Positions 46,381-58,682 of a DNA stretch of 64,000 nt are shown here, in pieces. The position numbers were made by a program, and so were the translations under genes. The notes beneath the pieces were generated by a model that saw nothing but the letters and a program-made list of their open reading frames with translations, ran no database searches and was not told the DNA's origin. Where the stretch lies: NCBI GenBank assembly GCA_015227615.1, contig JAALGZ010000048.1:124001-188000 (forward strand), in the 5' to 3' direction. This DNA is from Labyrinthula sp. Ha. Its lineage: Eukaryota; Sar; Bigyra; Labyrinthulida; Labyrinthulaceae. The number at the start of each line of letters is the position of its first letter. Within the stretch, counting starts at the first letter, position 1.

Positions 46381-48200
46381 TAAACTTCATTATCTCCTCG
46401 TCCGGTAGTAAAGAGCCGATTGAGGTAAATAGTGAGAATTTTTCTATACCTGAAGCAGTATAAGATCATATTTCTAGAAAAAAACCACCAATTGAGGGAA
46501 CTTACCTTACTATAAATAGGTTAAAGAATGAAAAAAAACCTAAAGCAGATAACCTAAGAATGAAACAATAAATAATTACATTGTCACTCAAGAACATCTA
46601 AATTCATTAGCTGAGCAATCCTTTCAAGACCTGCAAGATTTGAATTAAGACGGAGTAACCGAGCTTGAAACTATAGAAATCTTTATGTCATAAGAAAGGC
46701 ACAACTCATCAGCCCTCAATATTTTACCATGAATCTTTCTTAAATACACAATGCAATACACAAATAAAACCAGTCTACAGCAGATTGAAGACTCTAAAAG
46801 AATTTAAAATATCGGAATACGCACTATGTTTCATGAAAGGAATCTAAACAGGGAAATTATGCAGCTACTGCCAAAGCAGATTAAGATGAATCGACCTTAG
46901 AAGAGGATAAAATATCTTTTGCTATATGTTTCAAGAAGGTTTATGGTAATTACGTTTATCGATTTTGAATACTACTTTGATCGAACGAAGAGGGATCATT
47001 TTTTCTCATCTTAATCAATTACTTTCAGAAATTTACAAGTGGTTAATTAAAAGTGAATAAAATTTAATGTTAAAAGGTCAGCTTTACCATAGAAGCTCAG
47101 CAAGGCGATGACCTAATCCCAATATTCTAATCCATAGTACTGGTCAGCATAGTAAGATGTGCCTTATGTATTCTTAGAGCAAGGCATCCATGAAAAAATG
47201 GTAGTTTTCCCATCGTCCTTGTTCTATCAGATAACGCCTGTGTCTGGATAAATAATTGAGAAATTATTTCATTTTTTTAATAATATCAAAAACGCTTCAG
47301 AAAAGCTACTGCTGAAAACAAACATTAATAGAAAAAAGTTTATAGACATATCTTGCAGAAGTAAGCTTTCTAGTGTACCTTCTAAAGAATCCATACATAA
47401 GTTATTCCATGACTTCGTGCGCGAATAATGCATCAGAGGCTTATTTCCTAGTTTGCCCTATTTCATAAATAACATCATTGTCTGGGAAAACAAACTCTAA
47501 CAGTGAGAAGCAAACACGGTTGATAACCAAGGAAATCATTGTTGACGGACAATCTCTGAAAATCTTTCATTTCAAGTAAAGCTTGAAACAGATTTAGCAA
47601 GTATTGATGAAGTCAAATTTCACAAATATCTAGGGGATGTTATTGGAGTACGGGTTGATTTCTAACAACACCCGAGCTCTAAATCCAAGGAGAAAAAATT
47701 CTTAAAAACTCATCAATATAATTCCACAGAACAATATGTGAAACAAAAGGACACCTAATGTCATAAAGAGTTCTATACTGTCATACCTGGGTTAAGGCTG
47801 CGAAAGTTGAGTTCTTCCATATAGATTGTACATCGTGGAATTGCAAATCTTGTCAAGAAAACTTAAAATAATGGAGTGTAATATTAATCATATTATCACT
47901 GCTGAAGCCGTCAATGTTAAACTCAATGACTTGAACATCCTAAAGATACTAATGCAGAAACTAAACAAATGTACTTAGAAATCTCAAGTTAATTATATCA
48001 CTAACACTAATGTGGCTGTAAGCTTCATAGAATTTTAAAGTATTATCTCCTAAAATTTAGCTACAATAAAACAAAAGTAGACTAAAGTTTAAGAACTAAT
48101 AGCTCCTCATCCTCGAGTCGATATCCTAGTACCACCCACACTTGCATTCTATACACCAACACCTGTAAGATAACATCTACAATATCCAGCATATATTACT
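46380..48200 (+). mobile_element. Old decayed copy of the same LINE family
   Basis: No long frame survives, but plus-strand translations recall the 28.6-32.4 kb LINE in the same order: ISFAICFKKVYGN (46910-46950; RT box FIDFKKAFDS), then FTIEAQQGDDLIPIF (47080-47125; GVLQGDSLCPTLF), then LETDLASIDEVKFHKYLG (about 47580-47635; compare LETNLGTIKGVKTFRYLG), then LNDLNILKILMQK (about 47920; compare AGDVNILKILKEK). Many stops and shifts separate these, so it is much older than the other copy. Both ends are approximate and no target duplication was found. Confidence 0.7.
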
Positions 48201-51200
48201 CTGACACGTCCCCTCATTTAAAATATGATGAATATAACCTAACTTGCAATGGTTGATCTATATTGAAAAAAATATTCACGGTCCTTGGGAGTTTGTATAT
48301 GACCTCTAACTCTTGCACAGCATCGGATCTCAAAGACCCAGTTCACTGCAATAGTAAGCATAACGTACAGCTAAGCTCGGGATAACGATATTTGAACAAA
48401 AAATCTTGAAAAGTAATGTATATATGAGAAATAGATAAAATTTGCTATTCACTCTCAGAAAATATCATAACGTTGCATAGATGCATTGGATAGCCATGAT
48501 ACATCATCCGCAAGAAAACTATAAAGATTCTTTGCATCTGAATCTCTTCAACGGGCTAAAATTTAAATGGGTTGATTCTCTTCTCAATTTCAACTTGTAT
48601 TGGAATTCGATATCATTTTTCAGAAAATAGCAAACGCTATGATAGTGATAATGGAAATTTAGAATTTAAGGTGCATATTCTTACATGAGTACAAGGAAAG
48701 TCGAATTAAAACAAAAATGTTTTATTCAGTGAATTTGCTGAATTGGTGTTCTTTCTATGAATGGTTATGTATAACAGATTGCTGATAGTCACATGATAAC
48801 CCTACTGACATTCCAGCAATATTGTCAGTTTAACACTTAACATTATAGAATTTCTTAACGGTACAGACGTTAATTGCCGCAATAATTCCTCGATATGTAT
48901 CTATGGTTACGTTTTAAAATAATTGTGGCATATTAAATATTTTGTGATGATTTGGAAGTTGCTTTTCCTGGTACGATGGAATTTTCCAGGCAGCTAAAAT
49001 ATGCCTTGCTCTTAAAATGGGTTTCGTTTTAGATTTTTGCCATATGCCCCATGTTTCTTGTTATTACAGTACCTGGAATTCCTCATATTTCGTTTGTTTT
49101 GAAACCTATTTATTGGGGTTTCACGGTTGCAATATTAATGTGCTTCATTTGACGCAACTCAAACCCGTTGTCTGGTTTCTTTTTCATGTGCTATTTTACT
49201 AACTTAGGCACTGGACCAATTCTTTACAGTCATCTAAAATATTACAGTAAGGATCTTTTATCCATGGCAATCCCGTTTTTCTGTCTTAATACTTTTTTCC
49301 AGTAAAAACTTTTGAGATGATGTCCATTACCAGAGGACATCTTATATACCAACCCTTACTGCAAATGTACTAGGCCATGTGGAACATTTGACAGGTTACC
49401 TTAGTAAGGTACAAAAATAATATAAGAATTTTCAAGTTGAACTGACAGTTAATCATATGGTGCAAATATCAATTAAAGTATTATACTCTTTCACAACACT
49501 CAAATATCACTTCAGGGATGCTAAGGTCCCAAAGAATCGAAACTCAAACTTATGGGTGATATCATTTGAGTCGGATATTAAAATCCAAAATAATACCTCT
49601 GCCTACTACTAACTACTAAGGATGTCCATTGAAATATTGAGATAACTCGAGATTAATTATTTATCTATTATTATATTTAAAGCTTAACGTAATGTGTTTT
49701 TGTGTGGTTGCAGCAAAGAATAAGTCATATCTTCTTAACGTACCCATATAGTTTTAATCTTGATTCCAAGAAAAGAAATTATCTCTCGTCACCACAACAC
49801 TCGGATATCCGTGACTAAATACAATAATTAATCCAGATCTAAGTTTTTTGCTTTTTACTTGGAAACTGTTGTAATAATTCACGAGACTTGGCTAATCTTA
49901 ACCGATAATAAAACTTTTCGATCAATATAGAAGTCAAATAGTAATCTTTGTATGCACCTTGATTTTGAATACAGTATCAAAATCTAATAAATTTTGATAA
50001 CTTTAAGGGAAGATATATACACGGTGGTTCGAAATTTCTAGTGCAAATCCATGTGTTTCTTAAATGAGTTATCTTCATGGACTGAACTTTTTGAAAGTAT
50101 GTTCAAGATAAAGATTTAGGATATAATTGCCTCCATGGATTTTTTTCTCCTTAACGGGGTACCCAAAAGCAGTGATTTTAAAGGAAAATTTTATTGACCA
50201 TACTAATTCCAGAACTTTTAGCAGTGTGGACTGTATACAGGCTATTTGCATCGAGGAAGTAGGTTACTTTCCTTGCGAAAAATGTTGTAAATATATTTGA
50301 AGCTAGTGTTCACCAGTGTTTTTGTGTTAGTGCAAGAAACTGCATTTTGATGTTTTTATTATTGACTAAGTAGCAAACTTTGATATATACGAAGAATAGA
50401 GCTCGATGTGTATTTATTTAGAGAGAAAGTAATTTCAAAAATTAGCAGTAAAAACAATTAAAGTTTATTAAATTCAGAAGAGATATCGGTTGAAACAAAG
50501 TTTTCATTGAATTCAGAACAACAGGAAAAGCAAGCGTTTATAACCTTCAAGGAAACCTGTGATTTTATTATGCTATTGACACATAAGAAGAAAATAAGAA
50601 GATTATTATATAAAGCCGATGAATAATAGAAATACCCTATATTTGCCAATGCAGCTTTGAGAAAGTCACTTCAACAGATTTATCTCTCTTATCTAGGCTC
50701 AGGAAGCAAACATTACGTTCTAGCATACTTACAAACGAGATATTGCTGTGTAATTGATCTAGAGTTGAGAATAGATAAATTATATCTCCTTTTTAATAAT
50801 GCGAAGTTATAAAGGCAATACTTTACCATTCTATCTAGGGCTGTGAAGTTCGAGTATAGGAATATATATATATAAATACATACATCTTGAAGTTTAAATC
50901 TTAATGTGTGATTAAGTGACACTAATCGTTTTTATGAAAGACCGTTAATAATAATTATTCAGACTGATCCAACCATATATCACCAAAGTATAATAAGCTT
51001 TTTAATATAATTAGTTTTCTGGTGATAGTTGTAAGGTTTGATAAAACTTAACAAAAATTATTTGATTACTCTATTGATTCTGTTATTGATAATGGAATTG
51101 GAGTTTTGAACCTTATCAAGTTCTTCCAATTTTATTCTGATTATCAATTGAATTCGTTTTGTCAACATCAGCGATTTCCAGTAACGGATATATGGTTAAG

Positions 51201-53415
51201 AATTGTCGCCATAATTAAAAGAGCTTAAGCCAGTACATAGCCCTAAGTGCATTATTTGCATTTTATTCTCTGAATGCTAACTTACTGGGTCAAAATTTTA
51301 TTAGAATGATTTAGGAAAACTATAAGCTCTCATGAAACAATTGAAACCCACTTTTTCCAGTACTAAGTAAGATATAATGTAGGAAATCACTAAGAGCTCA
51401 GGAATTTTTATGCAAATTCTTGAGAATGTTTATGATGTTGTGCGGGTTCTAAATTTATTAAAAAGTACTTCATATCAGCGCCAAAGGCAATTGGTTTAGA
51501 TAGAGTTTGTGTCATAAGATATTCTTAGCTTGGCATCGACGGTACAAACAGAAGTTGACACTCAACTAAGTAAAAATTTTATCCCCTAAGATGCATAAAT
51601 GAAACAAGAATGAGAGTCCGTCCGCTTGAATTACTCTGTATTAGTTTGTATTCTTTACAATCTTCCGATATTTTATCATTGTATGAGTATCTTAGCTTCA
51701 GTCAAAGACAACGGCTGATATGAACCTTCATATTAATATTTATTTCTAGGTTTCATTCAAAGCATTGCTTAAATGATAAGAACAGAGTAATTTTTCTTTG
51801 AGAGTTTATCTGCTCGGAAATAAGCAAACGAGTAATAAGAGCTCTAGTAAATTAAAAAGTGTGTTAGCCTTAGAACTTGCATTAACTGGGCTTGCTCGAA
51901 TGAGTCATACGCCAAGCTGTGGTATAGATACTCCGAAAATTCCATTTCACCAAAAGAAGGAAGAAAACTATTTTCAATCAAGTAAGATTCTGTTACATTA
52001 ATACTTGTCGAAATCTTTATATACTCTGTCAACAAAAGGTGTTTGGTGTAACACTGTTTGCCTGTGATTAACTATATTCTTCATTGTGATGCTTTCCTCT
52101 TAGTCCTATTCTCACTCGCTCCTAAATTAGTGACTCTTATGTTGGGGTATACTGTTCTTAAAACACAAGCTCTTTAAAATAATAAGAATTTACTATAATT
52201 GCGCTTATTGTGCCTGCTTATAGTTTCCTTTTCCTCTTACGCTTAGTTTATAGAAATACTCTGTTATTTTATAAACTAACTAATTGTTAATTAAAAAAAA
52301 GTAGGCTATAGTTTCCAAGAGGGTATGTTAGCACACCATAAAATCAAACAATATCATCATATAAAGCTAACCACCTAAATATTCCAGACCACCAGTTTCC
52401 ATCTACTAGCAAACATCAGTCAATTATTTCCTTTGTGGCTTTCCGGAGTAAGAAAAGGACATCCATCATTGTTCCTATACAAGATTATGTTTTAATTGAT
52501 CGGTTAGTACCTAATTTTCTGCAATATACCTTACTAACAATTTTACTAACCTATTGACAGCTACCAGATAACTAAATAATATTGCCATTACACAGATGTG
52601 AGTTATGTGCAATTTATCGGAAAGCAAATAAACACTCCATCTACTAATCTTCAGTATATTTATCCCATCTATGAAAATTTCTGATAAGTCATGACTAATG
52701 TAAAGAATATATATATGCTCCTGCAAGAAGTAGGCAATAAAGAGATGCAGGATCTGTATATATGCAAGTAGACTGCTCCATAGGAGCCTTAATAAATTAT
52801 AACAAGATGTAGAGCATCCTCAGAAAAATCATTATTCTTGGAAAACTTGATTGTGCAATTAGTTATTTAAAACAATAGTATGAATATATTTTGCAAGTTT
52901 CTCAATATTGAACTGATATTCTTCTAACTCAAACATCTTTAAGATATGTGCTACTTGGTGTGGATTTCCTAGCATACAACGTAATCAATACTGCAAAACT
53001 AAGTTTGAGAGTCTGATACAAGCAAACACTTAAGAGATTCAACTCCATTGCGTTTATTTCTAAAAAAAATATTTTACCTAACGGCAGAAACCTGCCATAT
53101 GGGTTAGGCATTGCACCTACTCTTGCAATAAAGAGTGAAACCCAATTTATAACAACCACCACTGCAACGTTTTTTATAGTACTACTAGGATTGTCACGGA
53201 ACAAGCTCTAGAACTGATTAAATACGCTACTAAGGTAGAAAAGAGGTAATAAACAATACAGACTAATGCTTAAGCAAGCCATCCCTGACCAATCCCTTAC
53301 CTATGAAACCCCTAAACCAGACCTGAAACTAAATATAAAATAATTTGACAGAGAATTGGAACCACGATAAGCCTGACCTTAAACACCAAATGGGGTTGGC
53401 CCCGAATGATTAGGT
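48201..53415. other. Gene-free AT-rich stretch
   Basis: Over 5 kb with stops in every frame and no recognisable protein, RNA gene or element. Short AT microsatellites only (for example around 50860). Confidence 0.5.
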
Positions 53416-53958
53416 CTAGGAAAGGGCAGTTGCCTGTTTCTTAAGTAGTGCTAACAATGAAGGTTTCTGCATGTGTTTTCTTCTCCATTTCAACTCTAGT
53501 TCGTAGTTCAATTTTGATTTCAAACCTGATATTTGAATATCTTTCTCTTGAGTTTCTAGTTTTAGCTTCAAATTCTCCTCTAAAAGTTTCTCCATACTCT
53601 CGTCCGGGGCAGATTTATCGCCATTAAGCTTGGAGTTTCTTAACCTTTGCTTATCCAGCTCAAGCCTGAGATTTTGGGATTCTTTTCTCAAGTTATCTAC
53701 AAGTTTTCTCCAGTTATCCCTCTCAACTATTAGATTCTTATGTGAGTTTTCGTTTTCAAGCTCTTCCACCTTTTCTCTTAAAGATATCACCTCAGATTCA
53801 AGTAAACCCCGCTCTTCATACATATTTTTCAATTCATGTTCCTGTTTTTGAATTGAGAGTTGCAATTTGTAATATTTTTCTTCATATTCAAGCTTCACTC
53901 TAGCCAAATGTGCTGCTAACATTTTCAAACTGTTTTCTTTCTCATTTTCATCCACCAT
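53416..53958 (-). CDS. Small coiled-coil protein of unknown function
   Basis: 180 aa from the ATG at 53958. The open frame continues 28 codons further up to a GTG at 54042 but contains no other ATG; an upstream exon is possible and would change the N terminus. Residues about 5-165 are a near-continuous heptad-rich coiled coil (Leu, Glu, Lys, Arg and Asn rich; for example LESEVISLREKVEELENEN) with a short break at about 115-122 (LNGDKSAPDES). The C terminus is basic (KWRRKHMQKPSLLALLKKQ). No enzyme motif. Such proteins are often cytoskeletal, centrosomal or tethering factors, but nothing here decides. It is divergent from the dihydroxy-acid dehydratase gene with 154 bp between the start codons, so they may share a promoter. 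Confidence 0.7.
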   Translation of the reverse strand: MVDENEKENSLKMLAAHLARVKLEYEEKYYKLQLSIQKQEHELKNMYEERGLLESEVISLREKVEELENENSHKNLIVERDNWRKLVDNLRKESQNLRLELDKQRLRNSKLNGDKSAPDESMEKLLEENLKLKLETQEKDIQISGLKSKLNYELELKWRRKHMQKPSLLALLKKQATALS

Positions 53959-54112
53959 CCTCTCAAAATTTCTCAGTAATACACCACTGTGATTCTCTCT
54001 CGGACATTCTACTCCGAGAAAATTTTCGTGGAAAACAATCACATACTAGATAACTAGTATTCGTTAAAATCAATTACAGAGCCGTTTGATAAAACCAAAT
54101 CAAAACTAAAAT
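53959..54112. promoter_or_regulatory. Bidirectional promoter interval
   Basis: The 154 bp between the divergent starts of the coiled-coil gene and dihydroxy-acid dehydratase must hold both promoters and leaders, unless the coiled-coil gene has an extra 5' exon. No TATA box or known motif stands out; the plus-strand leader is A-rich just before the ATG (AAAACTAAAATATG). Confidence 0.4.
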
Positions 54113-55977
54113 ATGAGAAGTTGGAAAAGTCTTTTCTCTCGAGGAAATGAGTTTCTTAAAGGAAAGCGGGTCTTTTCAACAGAAAATAAGTTGAACAAGT
54201 ATTCCTCACAGATTACCCAACCAAAAAGACAGGGAGCGTCTCAAGCAATGCTTCTCGCCACCGGGCTTACTCCTAAACAGCTAGATCTACCTCAAATAGG
54301 AATTGCAAGTGTCTGGTATGATGGAAATCCTTGCAACATGCATCTTCTCAACTTTGCCACTGGAATTAAGAAATCTGTACAAGATGCAGATCTGGTTGGG
54401 ATGAGGTTTAATGCCATTGGAGTCAGTGATGGAATCTCGATGGGAACAGATGGAATGAGATATTCACTGCAAAGTAGAGAAATTATTGCTGACTCTATAG
54501 AAACTGTTGTTGGAGCCCAATGGTATGATGGAGTAGTGGTCGTACCTGGATGTGATAAGAATATGCCTGGTGCACTCATTGCAATGGGAAGATTAAATCG
54601 TCCTGGTTTAATTGTGTATGGAGGAACTATAAGGGCCGGATGCTCAAGACTTCCAGGACATCCTGAAGACAGGGATAAGTTGGACATTGTTTCAGCATTC
54701 CAAAGTTATGGAGAGTTCATTGCAGGAAAAATTAGCGAAGAAGAGAGAAGAGATATTGTGGAAAATGCTTGTCCAGGAGCAGGCGCCTGTGGGGGAATGT
54801 ACACTGCAAATACTATGGCTACGATTATTGAAGCATTGGGGCTCTGTCTTCCTGGATCTGCCTCCTTTCCAGCTGAAAGTGAAGAAAAAAACGAGGAATT
54901 GAAAATGATAGGACCGGTGGTTAGAAAGTTGCTAGAGATGGATCTAAAACCTCGGGATATAGTTACAGAAACGAGTTTGAAGAATGCAATTGTAGTGACA
55001 ATGGTGCTGGGAGGAAGTACAAACGCTGTTCTTCATCTTTTGGCGATTGCAAAAGCATTTGATTTGAAACTAGGGTTGGAGGACTTTGATAAAATTCAGA
55101 AGACCACACCATTCTTAGCTGATCTGAAACCAAGCGGAAAATATGTAATGGAAGACCTGCATCAAGTTGGGGTACTTGCACTGTTTTTTCTTATATCTAG
55201 GGAGTTCCAGCTGTATTCAAGTATTTGTTGGATCAAGTATTATTGTTTCCTGAATTTGATTTAGGGAATGCTTGATGGTAGTGCAATGACTATTACTGGA
55301 AAGACTTTAGCTCAAAATATTGAGGAGATGAATATTGAACTGACCCCAGAATTCTTTGATGTGATTCATCCAGTTGAAAAACCACTTAAAGAAACTGTAT
55401 ATCCTTTGTGTCGTATTCAATGTAGGGTCATCTAGCAATTCTTCGAGGCTCTTTGGCTCCTGATGGTGCTGTTGCAAAGATTACTGGAAAAGAGGGGGTG
55501 CGTTTTACCGGTCGAGCAGTTGTGTTTGATTCAGAGTTGGAGATGCTTACTGGGCTTGAAGAAGGGAAAATTGTCAAGGGAGAAAAACAAGTAGTTATTA
55601 TTCGAAATGAAGGGCCTAAGGGTGGCCCTGGTATGCCTGAGATGCTAACACCTACTTCAGCCATTGTAGGAGCTGGGTTACACCATGATGTCGCTATGGT
55701 TACGGATGGGCGGTTTTCTGGTGGAAGCCACGGTTTTATTATTGGCCATGTCACCCCAGAAGCTTTTGTTGGAGGCCCAATAGGATTACTAAAGGATGGA
55801 GATATCATAGAAATAGATGCTGAAAAAGGTACTCTAGATGTTCAACTATCAGAGGGTGAGATGGCTAGAAGAAGTGAGTCATGGGTTGCACCAGAATCGA
55901 GAGTGCAGTTCGGAACTCTAAAGAAATTTAGCAAGTTGGTAAGCTCCGCTAGTGAAGGTTGTGTTACAGATAATTAA
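54113..55977 (+). CDS. ILVD: Dihydroxy-acid dehydratase, probably mitochondrial or plastid
   Basis: Four exons: 54113-55171, 55201-55236, 55265-55396, 55426-55977, giving 592 aa, normal for the family with a targeting peptide. Introns are 29, 28 and 29 bp; exon 2 is a 36-bp micro-exon encoding [12 protein letters not shown]. The boundaries are fixed by the conserved reading [33 protein letters not shown] and [18 protein letters not shown]. Reaction: dehydrates 2,3-dihydroxy-3-methylbutanoate (or -pentanoate) to the 2-keto acid, the third step of valine/isoleucine synthesis. Seen: three iron-sulfur cysteines ([30 protein letters not shown]), substrate-loop [15 protein letters not shown] sequence, C-terminal [13 protein letters not shown]. 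The N terminus (about 1-40) is Arg/Ser/Lys-rich with few acids, like an organelle-targeting peptide. A GTAAG...ACAG string near the stop resembles an intron but is coding, because it encodes the conserved C terminus. Confidence 0.97.
55201..55236 (+). other. 36-bp micro-exon of dihydroxy-acid dehydratase
   Basis: Encodes 12 residues ([12 protein letters not shown]) between introns 55172-55200 (29 bp) and 55237-55264 (28 bp). Both boundaries follow from the family's conserved sequence. It is only slightly longer than the introns around it. Confidence 0.9.
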
Positions 55978-56219
55978 GGGCCCCAAGCAAATTTGCCCAC
56001 CTTATTTAAACCTCTTAAACAAATCTTTGGTTCTTGTAAGTAGTTGGAAGCCCTACAACGTTCTAGCCTTACTAATTTCTTAGGTGTATTACGTAGCAAG
56101 GACTGCATGCTGCCGGATACGCACAGGGAAAAGAAAAATAACCTTAGAATTTATATAAAGCGTTCGCAATCCGTTTCAATAACTGTGAAGTAATCCTGAA
56201 ATTAGCTGGATGCCATATT
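55978..56219. other. Convergent 3' interval
   Basis: 242 bp between the stops of dihydroxy-acid dehydratase and the KH protein; it contains both 3' ends. No standard AATAAA signal is obvious on the plus strand. Confidence 0.5.
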
Positions 56220-58040
56220 TTACCAACCTTGAGCCTGGCAAAGTTTGAACCCACCCCAGTCATCTACATCTGCAACAGCCCCAGGTCCGGGTTTGCTTCC
56301 TTCGTTGAGCTTCGTATCTCTATCCAGCCAGTCAGCATCCATTAATTCTTCTTGGGCCTTCTGGCTGAGCTCAACCAAGTTTTCGTGTTTCTCGACAATT
56401 TCCTTTACTCTCAAGGATAAAATTTTTACCCCATCGGCTTTACCATAAACGTAGCATACAGTACCTCTCTTAATTACTATCTTCGCCCCTACTCTCTTGC
56501 CTTCTTTTTCTAGAATGTCGAGATTGCTCCTGTTCTTGCCTATTACTTTGCCAACTGCACTTCCAAGTTCGATCTCTTCAAGAACTTCATCAATCTTTAT
56601 TTTTGGCGGACCGAGCTCTGTCTTAATCCAACCCACTATTTTCTTTCTAGCGTTCTTTACTCCAGATTCACTTCCGGTTAACAAAATGCGGTCTCCATCG
56701 ACATCCACTTTTAGCCTAGGGTTTTCTTTTCTTAGTTCGTTCAACTTTGTGAACACTCCCTTGGCAGCATCTTTATCTACATCCACTTCTCCCTTGCAAT
56801 TAAATTCAGCAAGAAACTCACTAATCAACCTTACGCCTGTGTCAATCTCTTCTTTTCCTCCTATTACACTTACAATGGCGGTACCACTTCTTGAACTCGC
56901 GTCTCCTTCACTAAATTCTACATTGATGCTACTTCCACTTTCCTTTTGCAGCTTGTTGATCATTTCTCCGCGTTGACCAATAACGATTCTGGCTTGAAAC
57001 GCATTGACTTCAACTCTCTTAATACCAGGATTTCCATCTAAGCCTTTACCAGCAAGTAGGTCTGTAATCAGCTCCCGTGCAAGTTTTACTTTGCCAGTCT
57101 CACCACTTATTACAATCTTCATGACATCAGAAGATGATTTTGATTTTCCAGCCGTAGAATTCTTGCCAGAATCATCAGGGGTTTCAAACTTAAATTCAAG
57201 TTTGGCACCAGAAATTTCACGAATTTTCTGTTTGGTGTCCGCCTTAGATAGAATAGCCTTGTCAAGTCGTGAGCTTACTGTTACAATCTCTTTGGCCTGG
57301 TTTGATATTAGGGAGGTAATCATTTGAGTAGCCATTTCTACTTCATCTTCATCACCAGTGATAGTGCACTGGTTATTTTGCTTGGAGACATTGATTTTAG
57401 CATTAGACATAGCAGAAATATTTTGTATCGTCTTTCCTCCTTGTCCTAGAATTAAGGTGACATAGTCTCCAAGATTTAGAACTTTTTTAGCCTTCTTTGC
57501 ATTCTTATTTTGTTTCGGCTCTTCCTTTTGAACAACAGCTGGCACCTTTCTAGACTTAATGGGAATGGTCTCCCAGCCTTCGTCATCTGAAACCGTGTGC
57601 TCCACAACCTGAACAATTGAAGTTTGAGGTAATGAGGCAACTTTTTCAACCTTAATGGGTTTTGAAGATTCTTCACTTTCAGCATCATCTGATTCAGGCT
57701 TTGGCTTCTTCTTTTTCTTCCGTTTCTTCTTCTTTTTCTTTTTAGGCTCCTCTTTCACCTCATCACTAGCCGCTTCGTTATTAGCAACAGGTTCCTGGGG
57801 AATTTTACTTTTCAACTTTTCTTTTTTAGCTTCAAGTTTTTCTATCTTCTTCTCAACCTTTTCAATTTTTTTCTCTTGCTTTGGTGTATCTTTTGGTTTC
57901 TTTTTCTTGTTTTTCCGTTTTTTCTTCTTTGATTTTCCTGGTTGTTGTTGCTTAGGCGCCAGGACGAATTTATAAGCAGCTCCTGCGAATGCTGCACCTA
58001 CAGTGAACGCAGCCAGCATCGGTGCAAGATTGTTCTCCAT
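56220..58040 (-). CDS. Membrane-anchored multi-KH RNA-binding protein (vigilin-like)
   Basis: 606 aa, single exon. The start is the ATG at 58040; the 10 codons of open frame above it begin at TTG. Seen: a short N-terminal hydrophobic segment (about 6-30, LAPMLAAFTVGAAFAGAAYKFVL) suited to an ER signal anchor; a long Lys-rich stretch with KKKKRKNKKKKPK-type blocks and Glu/Lys heptads (about 35-150); then about five KH modules. Intact GXXG loops are seen in KH1 (ILGQGGKTI), KH3 (VIGQRGEMI) and KH5 (VIGKNRSNL); KH2 and KH4 lack a clear GXXG and are probably structural. The C terminus is acidic with Trp residues (DVDDWGGF). Known: tandem KH arrays (vigilin, Scp160) bind mRNA on ER-bound polysomes. 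Inferred: an ER-tethered mRNA or ribosome receptor, with the basic segment comparable in layout to p180-type receptors. A MULE-derived element sits 100 bp upstream. Confidence 0.88.
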   Translation of the reverse strand: MENNLAPMLAAFTVGAAFAGAAYKFVLAPKQQQPGKSKKKKRKNKKKKPKDTPKQEKKIEKVEKKIEKLEAKKEKLKSKIPQEPVANNEAASDEVKEEPKKKKKKKRKKKKKPKPESDDAESEESSKPIKVEKVASLPQTSIVQVVEHTVSDDEGWETIPIKSRKVPAVVQKEEPKQNKNAKKAKKVLNLGDYVTLILGQGGKTIQNISAMSNAKINVSKQNNQCTITGDEDEVEMATQMITSLISNQAKEIVTVSSRLDKAILSKADTKQKIREISGAKLEFKFETPDDSGKNSTAGKSKSSSDVMKIVISGETGKVKLARELITDLLAGKGLDGNPGIKRVEVNAFQARIVIGQRGEMINKLQKESGSSINVEFSEGDASSRSGTAIVSVIGGKEEIDTGVRLISEFLAEFNCKGEVDVDKDAAKGVFTKLNELRKENPRLKVDVDGDRILLTGSESGVKNARKKIVGWIKTELGPPKIKIDEVLEEIELGSAVGKVIGKNRSNLDILEKEGKRVGAKIVIKRGTVCYVYGKADGVKILSLRVKEIVEKHENLVELSQKAQEELMDADWLDRDTKLNEGSKPGPGAVADVDDWGGFKLCQAQGW

Positions 58041-58129
58041 ATTGATTTGTTGATTTTGACAAAGGCACAAACCTTTGTTTCAATGCAGCTACATTTTTGG
58101 GTAATTCTTGTCCAGCTATACCAATACCA

Positions 58130-58139
58130 AATATCACAG
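58130..58139. repeat. Left target-site duplication of the small MULE
   Basis: AATATCACAG, identical to 59124-59133 (10 bp; the family's other copy shows 9 bp, so the last G may be chance). Confidence 0.85.
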
Positions 58140-58682
58140 GGATCCGGTTTTTTGACTCCGGAGTCAAATACTCCTCGCGATCTCATTGGTCAGATCGATT
58201 TCTCAATTTTTTTTCATCATACTTCGTCTGAATAATGGATGCGCAGAACAATAATTTCCAATACTTGGACAAAAAACAGAGGGGGCTGAGAACAAAGTGA
58301 AGTGCATTAGAAGATACCAAATACATATTAATAGTAAAAAACCATTAAAATGTAAAGTTGCCTTTCCCTAGCGTAGTGGGGAGACTTTCTTGCTCCCCAC
58401 GTCTTTAAAAATGGCCCTCATTACACGATCCTCCCTCCCACTCGGCACTCCATGAAGATAAGGATGAATTTAATTTTTTTTCCATAGCTTGAACACAGAA
58501 ACATTAAAATATATGTGGAAGTTAATAAATAAATATATGAACTGACATAATTAGAGGTTTAAGACTAATAATTTTGAAAACTGGAACTCAGAAGATTTAG
58601 ATTATTGTTAAAATTAAAATTTAAAACTAAAGTGGATTCGTAATCTAATCTAGGTGCAAGTTTTTTATCCAAACTCGCTTTC

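Noticed and set aside
55940-55970. GTAAGC...TTACAG string near the dihydroxy-acid dehydratase stop
   Set aside because: It looks like a 31-bp intron but encodes the family's conserved C terminus ([10 protein letters not shown]).
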